In this document: one piece after another, positions 1-9,427 of the stretch | Numbering within the stretch: position 1 is the stretch's first letter | Layout: each line of letters opens with the position of its first letter | Assembly (NCBI RefSeq): GCF_017349315.1 | Contig: NZ_JAFMPP010000008.1 | Span: 62,001-126,000 of the forward strand | Source of the DNA: Jiella flava | Lineage (GTDB): Bacteria > Pseudomonadota > Alphaproteobacteria > Rhizobiales > Rhizobiaceae | DNA: 64,000 nt | Direction of reading: 5' to 3' | Translations under genes and position numbers: made by a program | Notes under the pieces: generated by a model | Told to the model about the DNA's origin: nothing | Databases searched by the model: none | Seen by the model: the letters and a program-made list of their open reading frames with translations, nothing else

Positions 1-21
1 TACAAGTTTCCAGGTCCTGAC

Positions 22-1014
22 TCAGCTGTGGGCAGCTAACGGAATGGGGTTGAAACACGCCACATGGTGCTGGCTGTCGCCGGACCTGGCTTCGAGCCCT
101 GGCATGGCCTCGCCGCATATCTCCTCGGCGCGCGAACAGCGAGGGGCGAAAGCGCAGCCGGGCGGCGGATTGTAGGGATCGGGAAGTTCGCCGCTGCCGC
201 CGGACTTCGGCGCTCGCTGGCGGCCCGGAATCTGCGCGGAATCGATCAGCAGCCGGGTGTAGGGGTGGCGCGGCGCCGCAAAGATGGCCCGGGCCGGGGC
301 GGTTTCGACGAGGGCGCCGAAATACATCACCGCGACGCGGGTCGAGACGCTTTCGACCACCGCCAGATCGTGGCTGATGAAGACATAGGTCAGGCCGCGC
401 TCGCGTTTCAGCCGTTCGAGGAGGTTCAGCACCTGCGCCTGCACCGAGACGTCGAGGGCCGAGACCGGCTCGTCGAGAACGACGACGTCCGGATCGGCCG
501 CCAGCGCCCGTGCGATGCCGATCCGCTGGGCCTGGCCGCCGGAAAATTCGTGCGGATAGCGTTCGAGGAATTCCGGTCGCAGATTGACGTCCTCGATGAG
601 TTGGTCGAGGCGGCGCGCACGCTCGGCTTTGCCAAGGCCAAGGAGATGGCGCATCGGCGCTTCGAGGATGGCGCGGATGGTGTGGCGCGGATTGAGCGAG
701 GACACCGGATCCTGAAAGACATATTGGACTTTGGCCGCAACCGCACGCCGTCCGGCGGCGGCGAGGTCCTCGCCATCGAGGCGGATCGTACCGGCGCTCG
801 GCCGGTCGAGCCCAACGAGCAGCCGGGCAAGGGTCGACTTGCCGCAGCCGGATTCACCGACGATGCCGAGGGTCTCGCCCTTCTGCAGATCGAGCGAGAG
901 GGCGCCGACGGCGGTCAGCTGCGGCTTCTTTACGCCGAACAGCGTGCGGCCGCCGCCGAAGCGGCGTGACAGATCGCGGACCTCAAGAAGCCGAGCGTCG
1001 CTGACGGCGGTCAT
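22..1014 (-). CDS. Peptide ABC transporter ATP-binding protein (DppF/OppF type)
   Basis: This 330-residue ATPase would power uptake of di- or oligopeptides, or a similar solute, at the cytoplasmic face of an inner-membrane ABC importer. The Walker A motif GESGCGKS lies near residue 55, the signature FSGGQAQR near 160 and Walker B VVVLDEP just after it. The C-terminus has the oligopeptide/dipeptide tail with a Cys cluster (CAFAPRCSRAEEIC), which is typical of DppF/OppF. It is the last gene of a minus-strand operon, and its ATG overlaps the stop of the fused permease/ATPase by 4 bp (ATGA), which indicates translational coupling. The true substrate cannot be read from the sequence; nickel, opines or glycosides are alternatives. 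Confidence 0.93.
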   Translation of the reverse strand: MTAVSDARLLEVRDLSRRFGGGRTLFGVKKPQLTAVGALSLDLQKGETLGIVGESGCGKSTLARLLVGLDRPSAGTIRLDGEDLAAAGRRAVAAKVQYVFQDPVSSLNPRHTIRAILEAPMRHLLGLGKAERARRLDQLIEDVNLRPEFLERYPHEFSGGQAQRIGIARALAADPDVVVLDEPVSALDVSVQAQVLNLLERLKRERGLTYVFISHDLAVVESVSTRVAVMYFGALVETAPARAIFAAPRHPYTRLLIDSAQIPGRQRAPKSGGSGELPDPYNPPPGCAFAPRCSRAEEICGEAMPGLEARSGDSQHHVACFNPIPLAAHS

Positions 1015-2954
1015 GCCAGTGTCTCTCCTGGTTCGAGCGGATGAAGGCAGCGCGCTTGAAGGCCATTGCGCTTTTCGTCGAGCACAATCTCACCGGTGCT
1101 GCAATCCGGCTCGACGCGCGGGCAGCGCGCGGCAAACGAGCAGCCGGCCGGCAGCTGGTTGACCGCCGGTGGGCGGCCGCGCACGGCATCGAGCCGGCGC
1201 TCGGGCTCGCCCATCACCGGCACGCAATCGATCAGCATGCGCGTATAGGGATGGGCGGGATCGGCGAGCACGGCTGTGGTCGGTCCGGTCTCGACGATCT
1301 TGCCGGCATACATCACCGCCACCCGATCGGCGATTTCGGAGACGACGCCGAAATCATGGGTGATGAACAGCACCGCCAGCTTTCTGTCATGCCGCAGCGT
1401 ATCGAGCAGGCGCAGGATGTCGGCCTGGACCGTCACGTCGAGCGCCGTCGTCGGCTCGTCGGCGATGATCAGCTCGGGGTCGTTGGCGAGCGCCATGGCG
1501 ATCGAGACGCGCTGGCGCAGGCCGCCGGACAATTCGTGGGGCAGGGCCCTCATGCGCTCGGCGGGGTTCGGAATGCGGACGAGCGTCAGCAACTCCTCGG
1601 CCTTGCCCTCTGCCTCGCTGCGCGACAATGGTTGATGGGCGCGGATCGCTTCGACGATTTGATCGCCGACACAGAACAGCGGATGGAGCGTTGCCAGCGG
1701 ATCCTGGAAGACATGGGCGATCGCACTGCCCCGCAAGGTGCGGATACGCTCGTTCTTGGCCGTCGCCAGATCTTCGCCCCGAAAGCCGATCGTCCCGCCG
1801 GTGACGATGCCCGGCGGCGAGGGCACGAGGCCCATCAGGCTCATTGCCGTCACCGATTTGCCGGAGCCGGATTCGCCGACGAGGCCGAGGCATTGTCCGG
1901 GCGCGATGGTGAGGTCGACGCCGCCGCAGGCGTGATAGATCTCGGGCCCCATCCGAAAATCGGTGCGCAGGCCCTTCACGTCGAGCGTCGCGGCCGCGTC
2001 GAGCGGGGCGGTTGGGCGATCGAGCGGTTCGGCGATCGCCGTGCGGAAGGAGGGGCGGGCGAGCGCGCCGGAGCGCAGCCTTGGATCGAGGGCGTCGCGG
2101 ATGCCGTCGCCGATCAGATTGATGCTGATCACGATCAGGAAGATCATCAGGCCGGGGACGAGCGAGATGGTCGGCGCGGTGAACATGACCTTGCGCCCGT
2201 CCCCGAGCATCGAGCCGAGATCGGCTTGGGGCGGCTGGGCGCCGAGGCCGAGGAAGGAGAGCCCGGCGGTTTCGAGGATCATCCAGCCGACGGTGGTCGA
2301 CAGGGTGATGACGATGGTCGGTAGGACGTTCGGCAGGATCTCGGACCACAGAATCCGCAGCGGACCCTTGCCCGAAAGCCGCGCCGCGTCGATGAATTCC
2401 CGCCGGGCAAGGCCGACGGTGATGCCGCGGATATTGCGGGCGAAGAAGGGCACGTTGACGATGGCGATCGCGTAGAGCGCGTTGATCAGCCCCGGGCCGA
2501 GGATCGCCACGATGGCAAGCGCGAGCAGGATATAGGGAAAGGCCATCAAAAGATCGATCAGACGCATGAGGATCTGGTCGCTCCGCCCGCCGGCATAGCC
2601 GGCGACGAGGCCGATGGCTGAACCGACGACCGCGGCGATCAGCGAGGCGGAGACGCCGACGGCGAGTGAGACGCGGGTGCCCCAGATGAGGCGCGAGAGA
2701 ATGTCCCGGCCGAGCGCGTCGGTGCCGAGGAGATGGGCGGGCGCAAAGAGCGGCGCGAGTCGATGGGCGGGATCGGTGGCGTTCGGATCGGCGAGCGGCA
2801 GGATCGGCGCGGCCAATGCGGCGCCGACGACCAGGCCGAGGACCACCAGGCCGGCGGCCGCCAGGCGATTGTTGAGGAGCAGGGCGAGCGTCGAGGGGCG
2901 CTCGCGGCGCGGCTGGCTTTCGGCCGTGACGGCGGCGGCGGCGGCGCTCGTCAT
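1011..2954 (-). CDS. Fused peptide ABC transporter permease/ATPase (DppC-DppD fusion)
   Basis: This 647-residue protein joins a DppC-type permease (about residues 1-295, several membrane segments, EAA-loop region REFIDAARLSGKGPLRILW) to a complete DppD-type ATPase (about 320-647). The ATPase part has Walker A GESGSGKS near 355, signature LSGGLRQR near 475, Walker B LIIADEP near 495 and a terminal Cys-rich tail (CSFAARCPRVEPDC). No stop or frameshift separates the halves. I chose the ATG at 2954 because it overlaps the stop of the upstream permease gene by 4 bp; the reading frame stays open further upstream, but that part lies in another frame of that gene. Such natural fusions are known in some alphaproteobacteria. 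Confidence 0.9.
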   Translation of the reverse strand: MTSAAAAAVTAESQPRRERPSTLALLLNNRLAAAGLVVLGLVVGAALAAPILPLADPNATDPAHRLAPLFAPAHLLGTDALGRDILSRLIWGTRVSLAVGVSASLIAAVVGSAIGLVAGYAGGRSDQILMRLIDLLMAFPYILLALAIVAILGPGLINALYAIAIVNVPFFARNIRGITVGLARREFIDAARLSGKGPLRILWSEILPNVLPTIVITLSTTVGWMILETAGLSFLGLGAQPPQADLGSMLGDGRKVMFTAPTISLVPGLMIFLIVISINLIGDGIRDALDPRLRSGALARPSFRTAIAEPLDRPTAPLDAAATLDVKGLRTDFRMGPEIYHACGGVDLTIAPGQCLGLVGESGSGKSVTAMSLMGLVPSPPGIVTGGTIGFRGEDLATAKNERIRTLRGSAIAHVFQDPLATLHPLFCVGDQIVEAIRAHQPLSRSEAEGKAEELLTLVRIPNPAERMRALPHELSGGLRQRVSIAMALANDPELIIADEPTTALDVTVQADILRLLDTLRHDRKLAVLFITHDFGVVSEIADRVAVMYAGKIVETGPTTAVLADPAHPYTRMLIDCVPVMGEPERRLDAVRGRPPAVNQLPAGCSFAARCPRVEPDCSTGEIVLDEKRNGLQARCLHPLEPGETLA

Positions 2955-3895
2955 TTCAGCCTCGGATCGAGCAGGGTCTGACAGATATCGGCGAGGAGGT
3001 TGAAGAGGACGTAGGCGGCGGCAACGACCAGCACGCCACCCTGGACCAGAAGGATATCGCGCTGGGAGATGGCGTTGACCAGCATGGCGCCGATGCCCGG
3101 CCACTGGAAGACCGTCTCGACATAGACGGCACCGCCGAGAACGAAGCCGGCCTGAATGCCGATGACCGGGATGATCGAGACCAGCGCCGCCTTGAAGGCA
3201 TGGCGATAGACGACGCGGCGCTCGGTCAGACCCTTGGCCCTGGCGGTGCGGATATAATCCTGACGCAGAACTTCCAGCATCGCGGTGCGGGTCAGCCGGG
3301 CGATTACACCGGTTGCGACGAGGGCGAGGGTGACGGCCGGCAGGACGAGGTGGTGGAGGATGTCGAGCGGGCCGCCACCGCCATAGATCGCGACCATGCC
3401 GCTCGCCGGAAACAGCCGGATTTTGACCGCGAAGAACAGGATCAGCAGCAATCCCAGCCAGAAGGACGGCATCGAGATCCCGATCAGGACGATCAGGGTG
3501 ATCACCTTGTCGGCCAACCCAAACTGCCGCACCGCCGAGACGATGCCGGCGAGGAGGCCGAAGACGGTGGCGAGCAGCAGCGACGCGCCGGCGAGAAGCA
3601 GAGTGGCGGAGAACCGCTCCAGAACGATGTCGATGACCGGCCGGTTGAGGGCGTAGGAGCGGCCGAAATCGCCGTGAAGGACGCCGGTGATCCAAGCGAG
3701 ATATTGTTGCGGCAGGCTCTGATCGAGGCCCAGCGAAGCGTTGAGCCGAGCAACGTTTTCCGGTGTCGCGTAAGAGCCGAGGATCGCCGTTGCCGGATCG
3801 CCGGGGATCAAGGCGATCATCAGGAAGACGATGATCGACAGGCCGAACAGCACCGGGATCGCGGTCAAGAGCCGCTTGGCAACGGTCGCGGTCAT
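2951..3895 (-). CDS. Peptide ABC transporter permease (DppB type)
   Basis: This 314-residue integral membrane protein has the N-terminal pattern of DppB/OppB permeases (KRLLTAIPVLFGLSIIVFL, then the IPGDPA stretch) and the cytoplasmic EAA loop DYIRTARAKGLTERRVVYRH that contacts an ATPase. It would form the channel with the permease half of the fused protein encoded next. Its stop overlaps that gene's start by 4 bp, and the substrate-binding protein gene lies 88 bp upstream. No strong ribosome binding site is seen before the ATG, so a slightly different start is possible. Confidence 0.92.
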   Translation of the reverse strand: MTATVAKRLLTAIPVLFGLSIIVFLMIALIPGDPATAILGSYATPENVARLNASLGLDQSLPQQYLAWITGVLHGDFGRSYALNRPVIDIVLERFSATLLLAGASLLLATVFGLLAGIVSAVRQFGLADKVITLIVLIGISMPSFWLGLLLILFFAVKIRLFPASGMVAIYGGGGPLDILHHLVLPAVTLALVATGVIARLTRTAMLEVLRQDYIRTARAKGLTERRVVYRHAFKAALVSIIPVIGIQAGFVLGGAVYVETVFQWPGIGAMLVNAISQRDILLVQGGVLVVAAAYVLFNLLADICQTLLDPRLK

Positions 3896-3983
3896 CGTTG
3901 CATCCGTTGTGGGAGGGCCGGCCTCCGGATCAGGCGGCGCGGCCTGCGTTGCCAGAGAAGCGGTGCCGGGACGAGCACCACCC

Positions 3984-5540
3984 TCACTCCTTGGTCACGT
4001 CCTTGAGGTTCAAGAGGAAGGACGGCTCAAGCTCGAAGCCCTTGACCGCCGCCGTTGAGACAGCGTTCTGCTTCCAGTTGGCGATGAACGCCCAGGGCGC
4101 ATCATCATGAACAATTTTTTGAACTTTTTCATAGAGTTCGCCGCGTTTATTGCGGTCGGTAACGCGGCGCGCCTCATCGAGCAGCTTGTCGACGTCCGGG
4201 TTGGAATAATAGCCGGAATTAAAGCCGCCTTTGTCCGGGGCGGCATCGGTGCGCAGCGCCAGGAAGGGGAGCGTGTCGGGGTCGTTGGTCATCCAGGCCA
4301 TTTCGGCCATGTCAGCCTTGCCTTTGAGACCCGGATTGACGTTGGCGAGATAGGTGTTCCACTCGTAGGTCTGGATCCGGGCGTTGAGGCCGACCTTCTT
4401 CAGATCGGCCTGGATAGCCGTGGCCATCGCCACCGGATCGAGCATGCCCGAGCCGCCCTCGGCAACGTAGAAGGTCAGCGTCTTGCCTTCGGCGCCAGCG
4501 GCACGGATCAGCTCCTTGGCCTTTTCCGGATCGTAGGGATAGGGCTTCACCGAGCCGTCATTGGCCCAGGCGAAGGCGCGTGGGATCGGGCCGGCGGCAA
4601 TCGTTGCGGTGCCCTGGAGAACGTTGTCGACCAGCGCCTTCTTGTCGATGGCGTAGTTCACCGCCTGGCGGACGCGCTTGTCGGAGAACGGACCCTCTTT
4701 GGTGTTAAGGATCAGGAACCAGAGATGCGGGCCGGCGGCCTCGTAGACCTTAAAGCTGGAATTCTGCTTGAATTGGGACAGGCTGTCCGGCGGCACCTCG
4801 ACCATCAGATCGATGCCGCCCGAGAGCATCTCGGCGACACGGGTGTTGGCATCGGTGATCGGCCGAAAGACCACCGCTTCGAGCTGCGGCGGGCCGCCCC
4901 AATAGTCGGGATTGCGGGTGACGACGACCTTGGTGTTCGGATCCCATTCGGCGAATTTAAACGCGCCGGTGCCGACCGGGTGCCGGCCGAAATCCTTGCC
5001 GTATTGCTTGACCGCCGCCGGCGAGACGATCAGCCCGGTCGGATAGGCGAGATTGGAAAGGAAGGGCGCAAACGGTTCCTTTAGCTTGAAGACGACGGTG
5101 TTGTCGTCTTTCGCGGTGACCGTGTCCACCTGCGAGAAGAAGAAGGCGAGCGGGAACGGACCGGTGTCGTAATAGGGATTGGTCTTGTCGAGCATCCGGT
5201 CGAAGGTGAACTTGACCGCCTCGGCGTTGAACGGCGTGCCGTCCTGAAACTTCACGCCCTCGCGCAGGTGGAAGGTGTAGGTCGTGCCGTCGTCGGAGAT
5301 GTCCCAGCTCTTGGCGAGATCCGGCTCGACCTCAAGCGTGCCCTTTTTGAAACGGACCAGCCCGTCATAGAGATTGACCAGGATGCGGAAGTCGTTGGTC
5401 GCGGTGACGGCCTGCGGATCGAGGGATTTCGGCTCTGCGATCTGACCGACGATCAGGGCGTTTGGCGGGGTCTGGGCGGTGGCGGGACCGACCATCACCA
5501 ACGCGCAGAGTGCAAAGGCGGCGGCCAAGAGTTTTCGCAT
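3984..5540 (-). CDS. Peptide ABC transporter substrate-binding protein (SBP family 5)
   Basis: This 518-residue periplasmic solute-binding protein belongs to family 5 (DppA/OppA-like). It starts with a Sec signal peptide (MRKLLAAAFALCALVMVGPATAQ up to the likely cleavage after ATA) and then shows family landmarks: EPKSLDPQ, WDISDDGTTYTFHLREGVKF, RPITDANTRVAEML and RQAVNYAIDKKALV. The start at 5540 is preceded by a good AAAGGAG site; upstream in-frame codons would destroy the signal peptide. It is the first gene of the operon with the permeases and ATPases that follow. Peptides are the usual ligands, but other solutes are possible. Confidence 0.93.
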   Translation of the reverse strand: MRKLLAAAFALCALVMVGPATAQTPPNALIVGQIAEPKSLDPQAVTATNDFRILVNLYDGLVRFKKGTLEVEPDLAKSWDISDDGTTYTFHLREGVKFQDGTPFNAEAVKFTFDRMLDKTNPYYDTGPFPLAFFFSQVDTVTAKDDNTVVFKLKEPFAPFLSNLAYPTGLIVSPAAVKQYGKDFGRHPVGTGAFKFAEWDPNTKVVVTRNPDYWGGPPQLEAVVFRPITDANTRVAEMLSGGIDLMVEVPPDSLSQFKQNSSFKVYEAAGPHLWFLILNTKEGPFSDKRVRQAVNYAIDKKALVDNVLQGTATIAAGPIPRAFAWANDGSVKPYPYDPEKAKELIRAAGAEGKTLTFYVAEGGSGMLDPVAMATAIQADLKKVGLNARIQTYEWNTYLANVNPGLKGKADMAEMAWMTNDPDTLPFLALRTDAAPDKGGFNSGYYSNPDVDKLLDEARRVTDRNKRGELYEKVQKIVHDDAPWAFIANWKQNAVSTAAVKGFELEPSFLLNLKDVTKE

Positions 5541-5629
5541 GAGGGCTCCTTTCCGTTGCGGTTGCAGGAAAACTAGGGGACGCTGAGGGATGGCAAGCAA
5601 ATGTCCCGATTTCGCGGCAGGCGCGCGCG

Positions 5630-5667
5630 AAAACCAAAGAAGAGGCCGCCGGGCAGGCGACCTCTTC
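5630..5667 (-). terminator. Rho-independent terminator of the pepF-like gene
   Basis: Read on the minus strand, the arms GAAGAGG and CCTCTTC (5661-5667 and 5639-5645), with an inner GCC/GGC pairing, form a hairpin. It is followed by a U-rich tract (complement of AAAACCAAA at 5631-5639). It sits 35 bp downstream of the oligopeptidase stop. Confidence 0.7.
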
Positions 5668-5701
5668 GGCAATTTCAGCATTCTTGCCGATGCGGTGGGG
5701 C

Positions 5702-7528
5702 TCAGTCCATCGCTTCCAATTCGTCGATGAAGCGGGAGATCATCGCCAGCCCCTTCGACCAGAAGGCCGGGTCGGAGGCATCGAGGCCGAACGGTGCCAG
5801 AAGCTGCGAATGGTGTTTGGTGCCGCCAGCCTTCAACATGGCGAAATACTTCTCCTGAAAACCCGCCTCCGAAGTGCGATAGACGGCGTAGAGCGAGTTC
5901 ACCAGGCAGTCGCCGAAGGCATAGGCATAGACGTAGAAGGGCGTGTGGATGAAGTGCGGCACATAGGTCCAGTAGGTCTCGTAGCCGTCGCCGAGACGGA
6001 TTGCCGGACCAAGACTCTTGCCCTGCACCTCAAGCCAAATCTCGCCAATCCGCTCGGCCGTCAATTCACCTGCGCGCCGCTCGGTGTGGAGCCGGCGCTC
6101 GAACTGGTAGAAGGCGATCTGCCGGACCACCGTGTTGATCATGTCCTCGACCTTGGAGGCGAGCAGCGTCTTGCGTTCGGCGTCGGTCTTGGCCTGATCG
6201 AGCAGCGAGCGGAAGGTCAGCATCTCGCCGAACACCGACGCGGTCTCGGCCAGCGTCAGCGGCGTCGGCGCCATCAGCGCGCCCTGCCGTCCGGCGAGCA
6301 CCTGATGCACGCCATGGCCGAGCTCGTGGGCGAGGGTCATGACGTCGCGCGGTTTGCCCATGTAGTTGAGCAGCACGTAAGGGTGGGCGCTCGGAACCGT
6401 CGGATGGGCGAAGGCGCCCGGCGCCTTGCCCGGACGGATCGCCGCGTCGATCCAGGAATTGTCGAAGAAGCGCTCGGCGATTTCGGCCATTTCCGGCGCA
6501 AAGCCCGAATAGGCCGACAACACCGTCGAGCGGGCCTCGTCCCAGGGGATGTCGCGGCGCTTGGCGTCCGGCAGCGGCGCGTTGCGGTCCCAATATTCGA
6601 GTTGATCGACGCCGAGCCACTTCGCCTTCATGGCATAATAGCGGTGGGAGATGCGCGGATAGGCTTCGGCGACGGCCTCGGTCAGGGCGTCGACCACCTC
6701 ACGCTCCACCCGGTTGGCGAGATGGCGCGAATCCGCGACGTCGGAAAAGCCGCGCCAGCGATCGGAAATCTCCTTGTCCTTGGCCAGCGTGTTGGTGATC
6801 AGGGTGAAGACCCTGAGATTGGCGCTGAAGACATTGGCGAGCGCGTTGGCGGCCTTGCGGCGCTTTTCCGGTTCGGGATCCTGCAGCATGTTGAGCGCGG
6901 CTTCGAGCGCCATGTCCTCACCGTCGACGGTGAAACGCAGTGAGGTCAGCGTCTCGTCGAACAGCCGGTTCCAGGCGCCGGCGCCGGTCACCGACTTGTC
7001 GTGGAACAGCTCCTCGACGCGGTCCTCGAGCTGGTAGGGCTTGTCCTTGCGCAGATCGACCAGCCAGGGGCGGTAATGGGCGAGCGCCGGATCGCGGTCC
7101 ATCGCCGCGTCGATCACCGCGTCGTCGATGCGGTTGAGTTCGAGCGTGAAGAACAGAAGCTTCGAGGCGATGTCGGTGACATCGGACTGGATGTCGCCAT
7201 AGAACTTCGCCCGCGTCGGATCGGAGGTGTCGCCGGAATAGACGAGACCGGCATAGGAGATGATCCGGCCGAGCAGCTCTTCGAGGCTTTCATAGGCCGT
7301 GATCGCCTCGGCGAGCTGGCCTTGCCCGGCGCTCGCCTCGTCCGCGAGCCTGCCGCGCCACCGGTCCTGAAAGCTCGTGGCGTCGGCGCGGGCTTTATCG
7401 AGATCGCGCGACAGCTCCGGGCTGTCCATCGCCGGATAGAGGTCGGCGAGGTTCCACTCGGGAAGCCCGTTGGCTTCCGCCGCAGACGCTTCGACCGCAG
7501 AGCGGGTCGGCGTAATCGTCGTCTTCAT
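5702..7528 (-). CDS. M3 family oligoendopeptidase (PepF type)
   Basis: This 608-residue cytoplasmic zinc metallopeptidase should hydrolyse short peptides. The thermolysin-like zinc motif HELGHGVH is at residues 401-408 (zinc ligands His401 and His405, catalytic Glu402), and the third acidic ligand is expected in the TASVFGEML stretch that follows. The length fits the PepF/M3B subfamily. It lies just upstream of the peptide transporter operon on the same strand but is separated from it by a terminator, so it is probably transcribed alone while acting on imported peptides. The start at 7528 gives the usual short N-terminal extension before NGLPEWNLADLYP; a later start at an internal codon is possible. 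Confidence 0.93.
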   Translation of the reverse strand: MKTTITPTRSAVEASAAEANGLPEWNLADLYPAMDSPELSRDLDKARADATSFQDRWRGRLADEASAGQGQLAEAITAYESLEELLGRIISYAGLVYSGDTSDPTRAKFYGDIQSDVTDIASKLLFFTLELNRIDDAVIDAAMDRDPALAHYRPWLVDLRKDKPYQLEDRVEELFHDKSVTGAGAWNRLFDETLTSLRFTVDGEDMALEAALNMLQDPEPEKRRKAANALANVFSANLRVFTLITNTLAKDKEISDRWRGFSDVADSRHLANRVEREVVDALTEAVAEAYPRISHRYYAMKAKWLGVDQLEYWDRNAPLPDAKRRDIPWDEARSTVLSAYSGFAPEMAEIAERFFDNSWIDAAIRPGKAPGAFAHPTVPSAHPYVLLNYMGKPRDVMTLAHELGHGVHQVLAGRQGALMAPTPLTLAETASVFGEMLTFRSLLDQAKTDAERKTLLASKVEDMINTVVRQIAFYQFERRLHTERRAGELTAERIGEIWLEVQGKSLGPAIRLGDGYETYWTYVPHFIHTPFYVYAYAFGDCLVNSLYAVYRTSEAGFQEKYFAMLKAGGTKHHSQLLAPFGLDASDPAFWSKGLAMISRFIDELEAMD

Positions 7529-7765
7529 CGTCGTTGAATCTCTCGTCGTTCATTCGGATCGGTCGATCCTGGCAATACCGATTCCGTTCGGCAGGGCCAA
7601 GTCCGGCCATTGCGTCGTCCGGGTGTTGATATCGTCGCTGCGGCTCGTCGATTCAAATTTGAAGGGAGTTTTCGAGCATTCGTTGCCCGTGCTTGTTCAG
7701 TCGAATTTTAAGCGTCCGTGCCAAAGTGGGTCATTCTCGCATCAAGACGAGAGCGGAGGCGAAGA

Positions 7766-9274
7766 ATGACCGAGATCGTCCTGATCGTCGACGACGATCC
7801 CATTCAGCGGCGCCTGATCGACGCGCAGGTGACGCGGATGGGGTTCACTCCGCTTTTGTGCGACGGCGGCCAGGCTGCGCTCGCAGCACTTGGCGGTGAT
7901 GCCGGCGGCCGGATCGCGGCGGTCGTGCTCGATCTGATGATGCCGGACACCTCCGGGCTCGCCGTGATGGCCGAGATGCGGCGTCGCGGCCTTGACGTGC
8001 CGATCGTCGTCCAGACGGCCAAGGGCTCGATCGACACCGTGGTCGCGGCGATGCGGGCCGGGGCCTTCGATTTTGTCGTCAAACCGGTGTCGCCGGAAAA
8101 ATTTCGCGCAACGCTCGCCAATGCCGTGCGCATGCGGACGGTGGCGCGGCCGCAGCGCGCCGGCGCGACGCTGACCGCCGAGCGCGCCTCGGCGACGATG
8201 CGACCGGTGCTGAAAACGGCGGCAAAAGCGGCGGCTTCGACCATCCCGATCCTGATCGAAGGTGAGACGGGGGTCGGCAAGGAGTGGCTCGCCCAGGCGA
8301 TCCGTGCTGCCAGTGACCGGGCGGCCAAGCCATTCGTCGCGGTCAATTGCGGGGCGCTGCCTTCGGAACTCGTCGAGAGCATTTTGTTCGGCCACGCCAA
8401 GGGCGCCTTTACGAGCGCCAGCGAAACCCATTCGGGCAAATTTGTTGAAGCCGACGGCGGCACCTTGTTTCTCGACGAGATCAGCGATCTCGCTCCGACC
8501 GCTCAGGTCAAGCTGCTGCGGGTTCTCCAGGACGGCGAGATCGATCCCGTTGGCGCCAAGACGGCGGTGAGGGTCGACATTCGCCTGATCTCGGCGACCA
8601 ACCGGAAGCTATCGGCAGCCGTCGCGGCAGGAAGGTTTCGCGCCGACCTTTATTACCGGCTGAATGCCGTCGAAATCGCGATACCGCCGCTGCGCGCGCG
8701 CCGCGATGAGATCCGGTGCCTTATCGATCAGATCTTGCCTCGGCTGACGAGCCTGGAAAAGCACGCGCGGGTGACCGGTATCGACCGGGCGGCGATCGCG
8801 TTGCTCGAAGCCTATGATTGGCCCGGCAATATCCGCCAGCTCGAAAATACCCTGCACCGGGCGGTGGTTCTCGCCGAGGGGCCGGTGTTGACCGTTGCCG
8901 ATTTTCCGCAAGTCTGCGCGCTGATCGCGGCGCAGGCCGGAGCCGCCGAGCCGCCGAGTTTGCCGGTGAGAGATAAGGACGCAGAGGAGGTGTCGATGAT
9001 CGGACGGCCGATCGATCAGGCCCTGAAAAACGGCGAGTTGATCATCCGTGAGGCGGTAACGCCGGGGCGTCCTGCACGCGGGACCGACGGGGGCTTTCCG
9101 CTGCGCGGCGAAGATGGCGAGATCCGCCGCATGGTCGATATCGAGGCGGATCTCATCCGCATGGCTTTTGTTCAGTATGACGGCCGGATGACCGAGATCG
9201 CCCGGCGGCTGGGGATCGGCCGCTCGACGCTTTACCGGAAGATGCGGGAATACGGCATCGAAGAGCGACCTTGA
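7766..9274 (+). CDS. Sigma-54-type response regulator (receiver, AAA+, Fis HTH)
   Basis: This 502-residue NtrC-family regulator has three parts. The N-terminal receiver domain contains the DDD acidic cluster, phospho-acceptor Asp in LDLMMPD near residue 53 and the conserved Lys in VVKPVSP. The AAA+ domain has Walker A GETGVGKE near 165 and Walker B GGTLFLDEI. A C-terminal Fis-type helix-turn-helix lies at MTEIARRLGIGRSTLYRKM. The sigma-54 contact loop reads GAFTSA (residues 213-218) instead of GAFTGA. I chose the ATG at 7766 because GGAGG lies 6 bp upstream and the receiver starts there; an ATG at 7718 would add 16 basic residues. No partner kinase is adjacent, so its signal is unknown. Confidence 0.92.
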   Translation: MTEIVLIVDDDPIQRRLIDAQVTRMGFTPLLCDGGQAALAALGGDAGGRIAAVVLDLMMPDTSGLAVMAEMRRRGLDVPIVVQTAKGSIDTVVAAMRAGAFDFVVKPVSPEKFRATLANAVRMRTVARPQRAGATLTAERASATMRPVLKTAAKAAASTIPILIEGETGVGKEWLAQAIRAASDRAAKPFVAVNCGALPSELVESILFGHAKGAFTSASETHSGKFVEADGGTLFLDEISDLAPTAQVKLLRVLQDGEIDPVGAKTAVRVDIRLISATNRKLSAAVAAGRFRADLYYRLNAVEIAIPPLRARRDEIRCLIDQILPRLTSLEKHARVTGIDRAAIALLEAYDWPGNIRQLENTLHRAVVLAEGPVLTVADFPQVCALIAAQAGAAEPPSLPVRDKDAEEVSMIGRPIDQALKNGELIIREAVTPGRPARGTDGGFPLRGEDGEIRRMVDIEADLIRMAFVQYDGRMTEIARRLGIGRSTLYRKMREYGIEERP

Positions 9275-9427
9275 GGGGCGGGCCGGGGCCCGCTGCGGCG
9301 GGCAAGGCTTGCCCTTCTCGCTCGCGGGGTCTACAGGGCTGCGTTTGACGGGGGCCGGCGCGAAGCGAAGTCTCCCGAGGAGACGCTTCAGCCGACTTGC
9401 TTGATCGAACAGACGAAAGGCTGAAGC

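Noticed and set aside
2955-3695. Extension of the fused permease/ATPase frame into the upstream permease gene
   Set aside because: The translation is Arg/Pro-rich and antithetical to a membrane protein; the ATGA overlap at 2951-2954 marks the real start.
7652-7663. Perfect palindrome TTCAAATTTGAA between the pepF-like and response regulator genes
   Set aside because: A single 12-bp palindrome with no second copy or known regulator in reach could be chance; too weak for an operator call.
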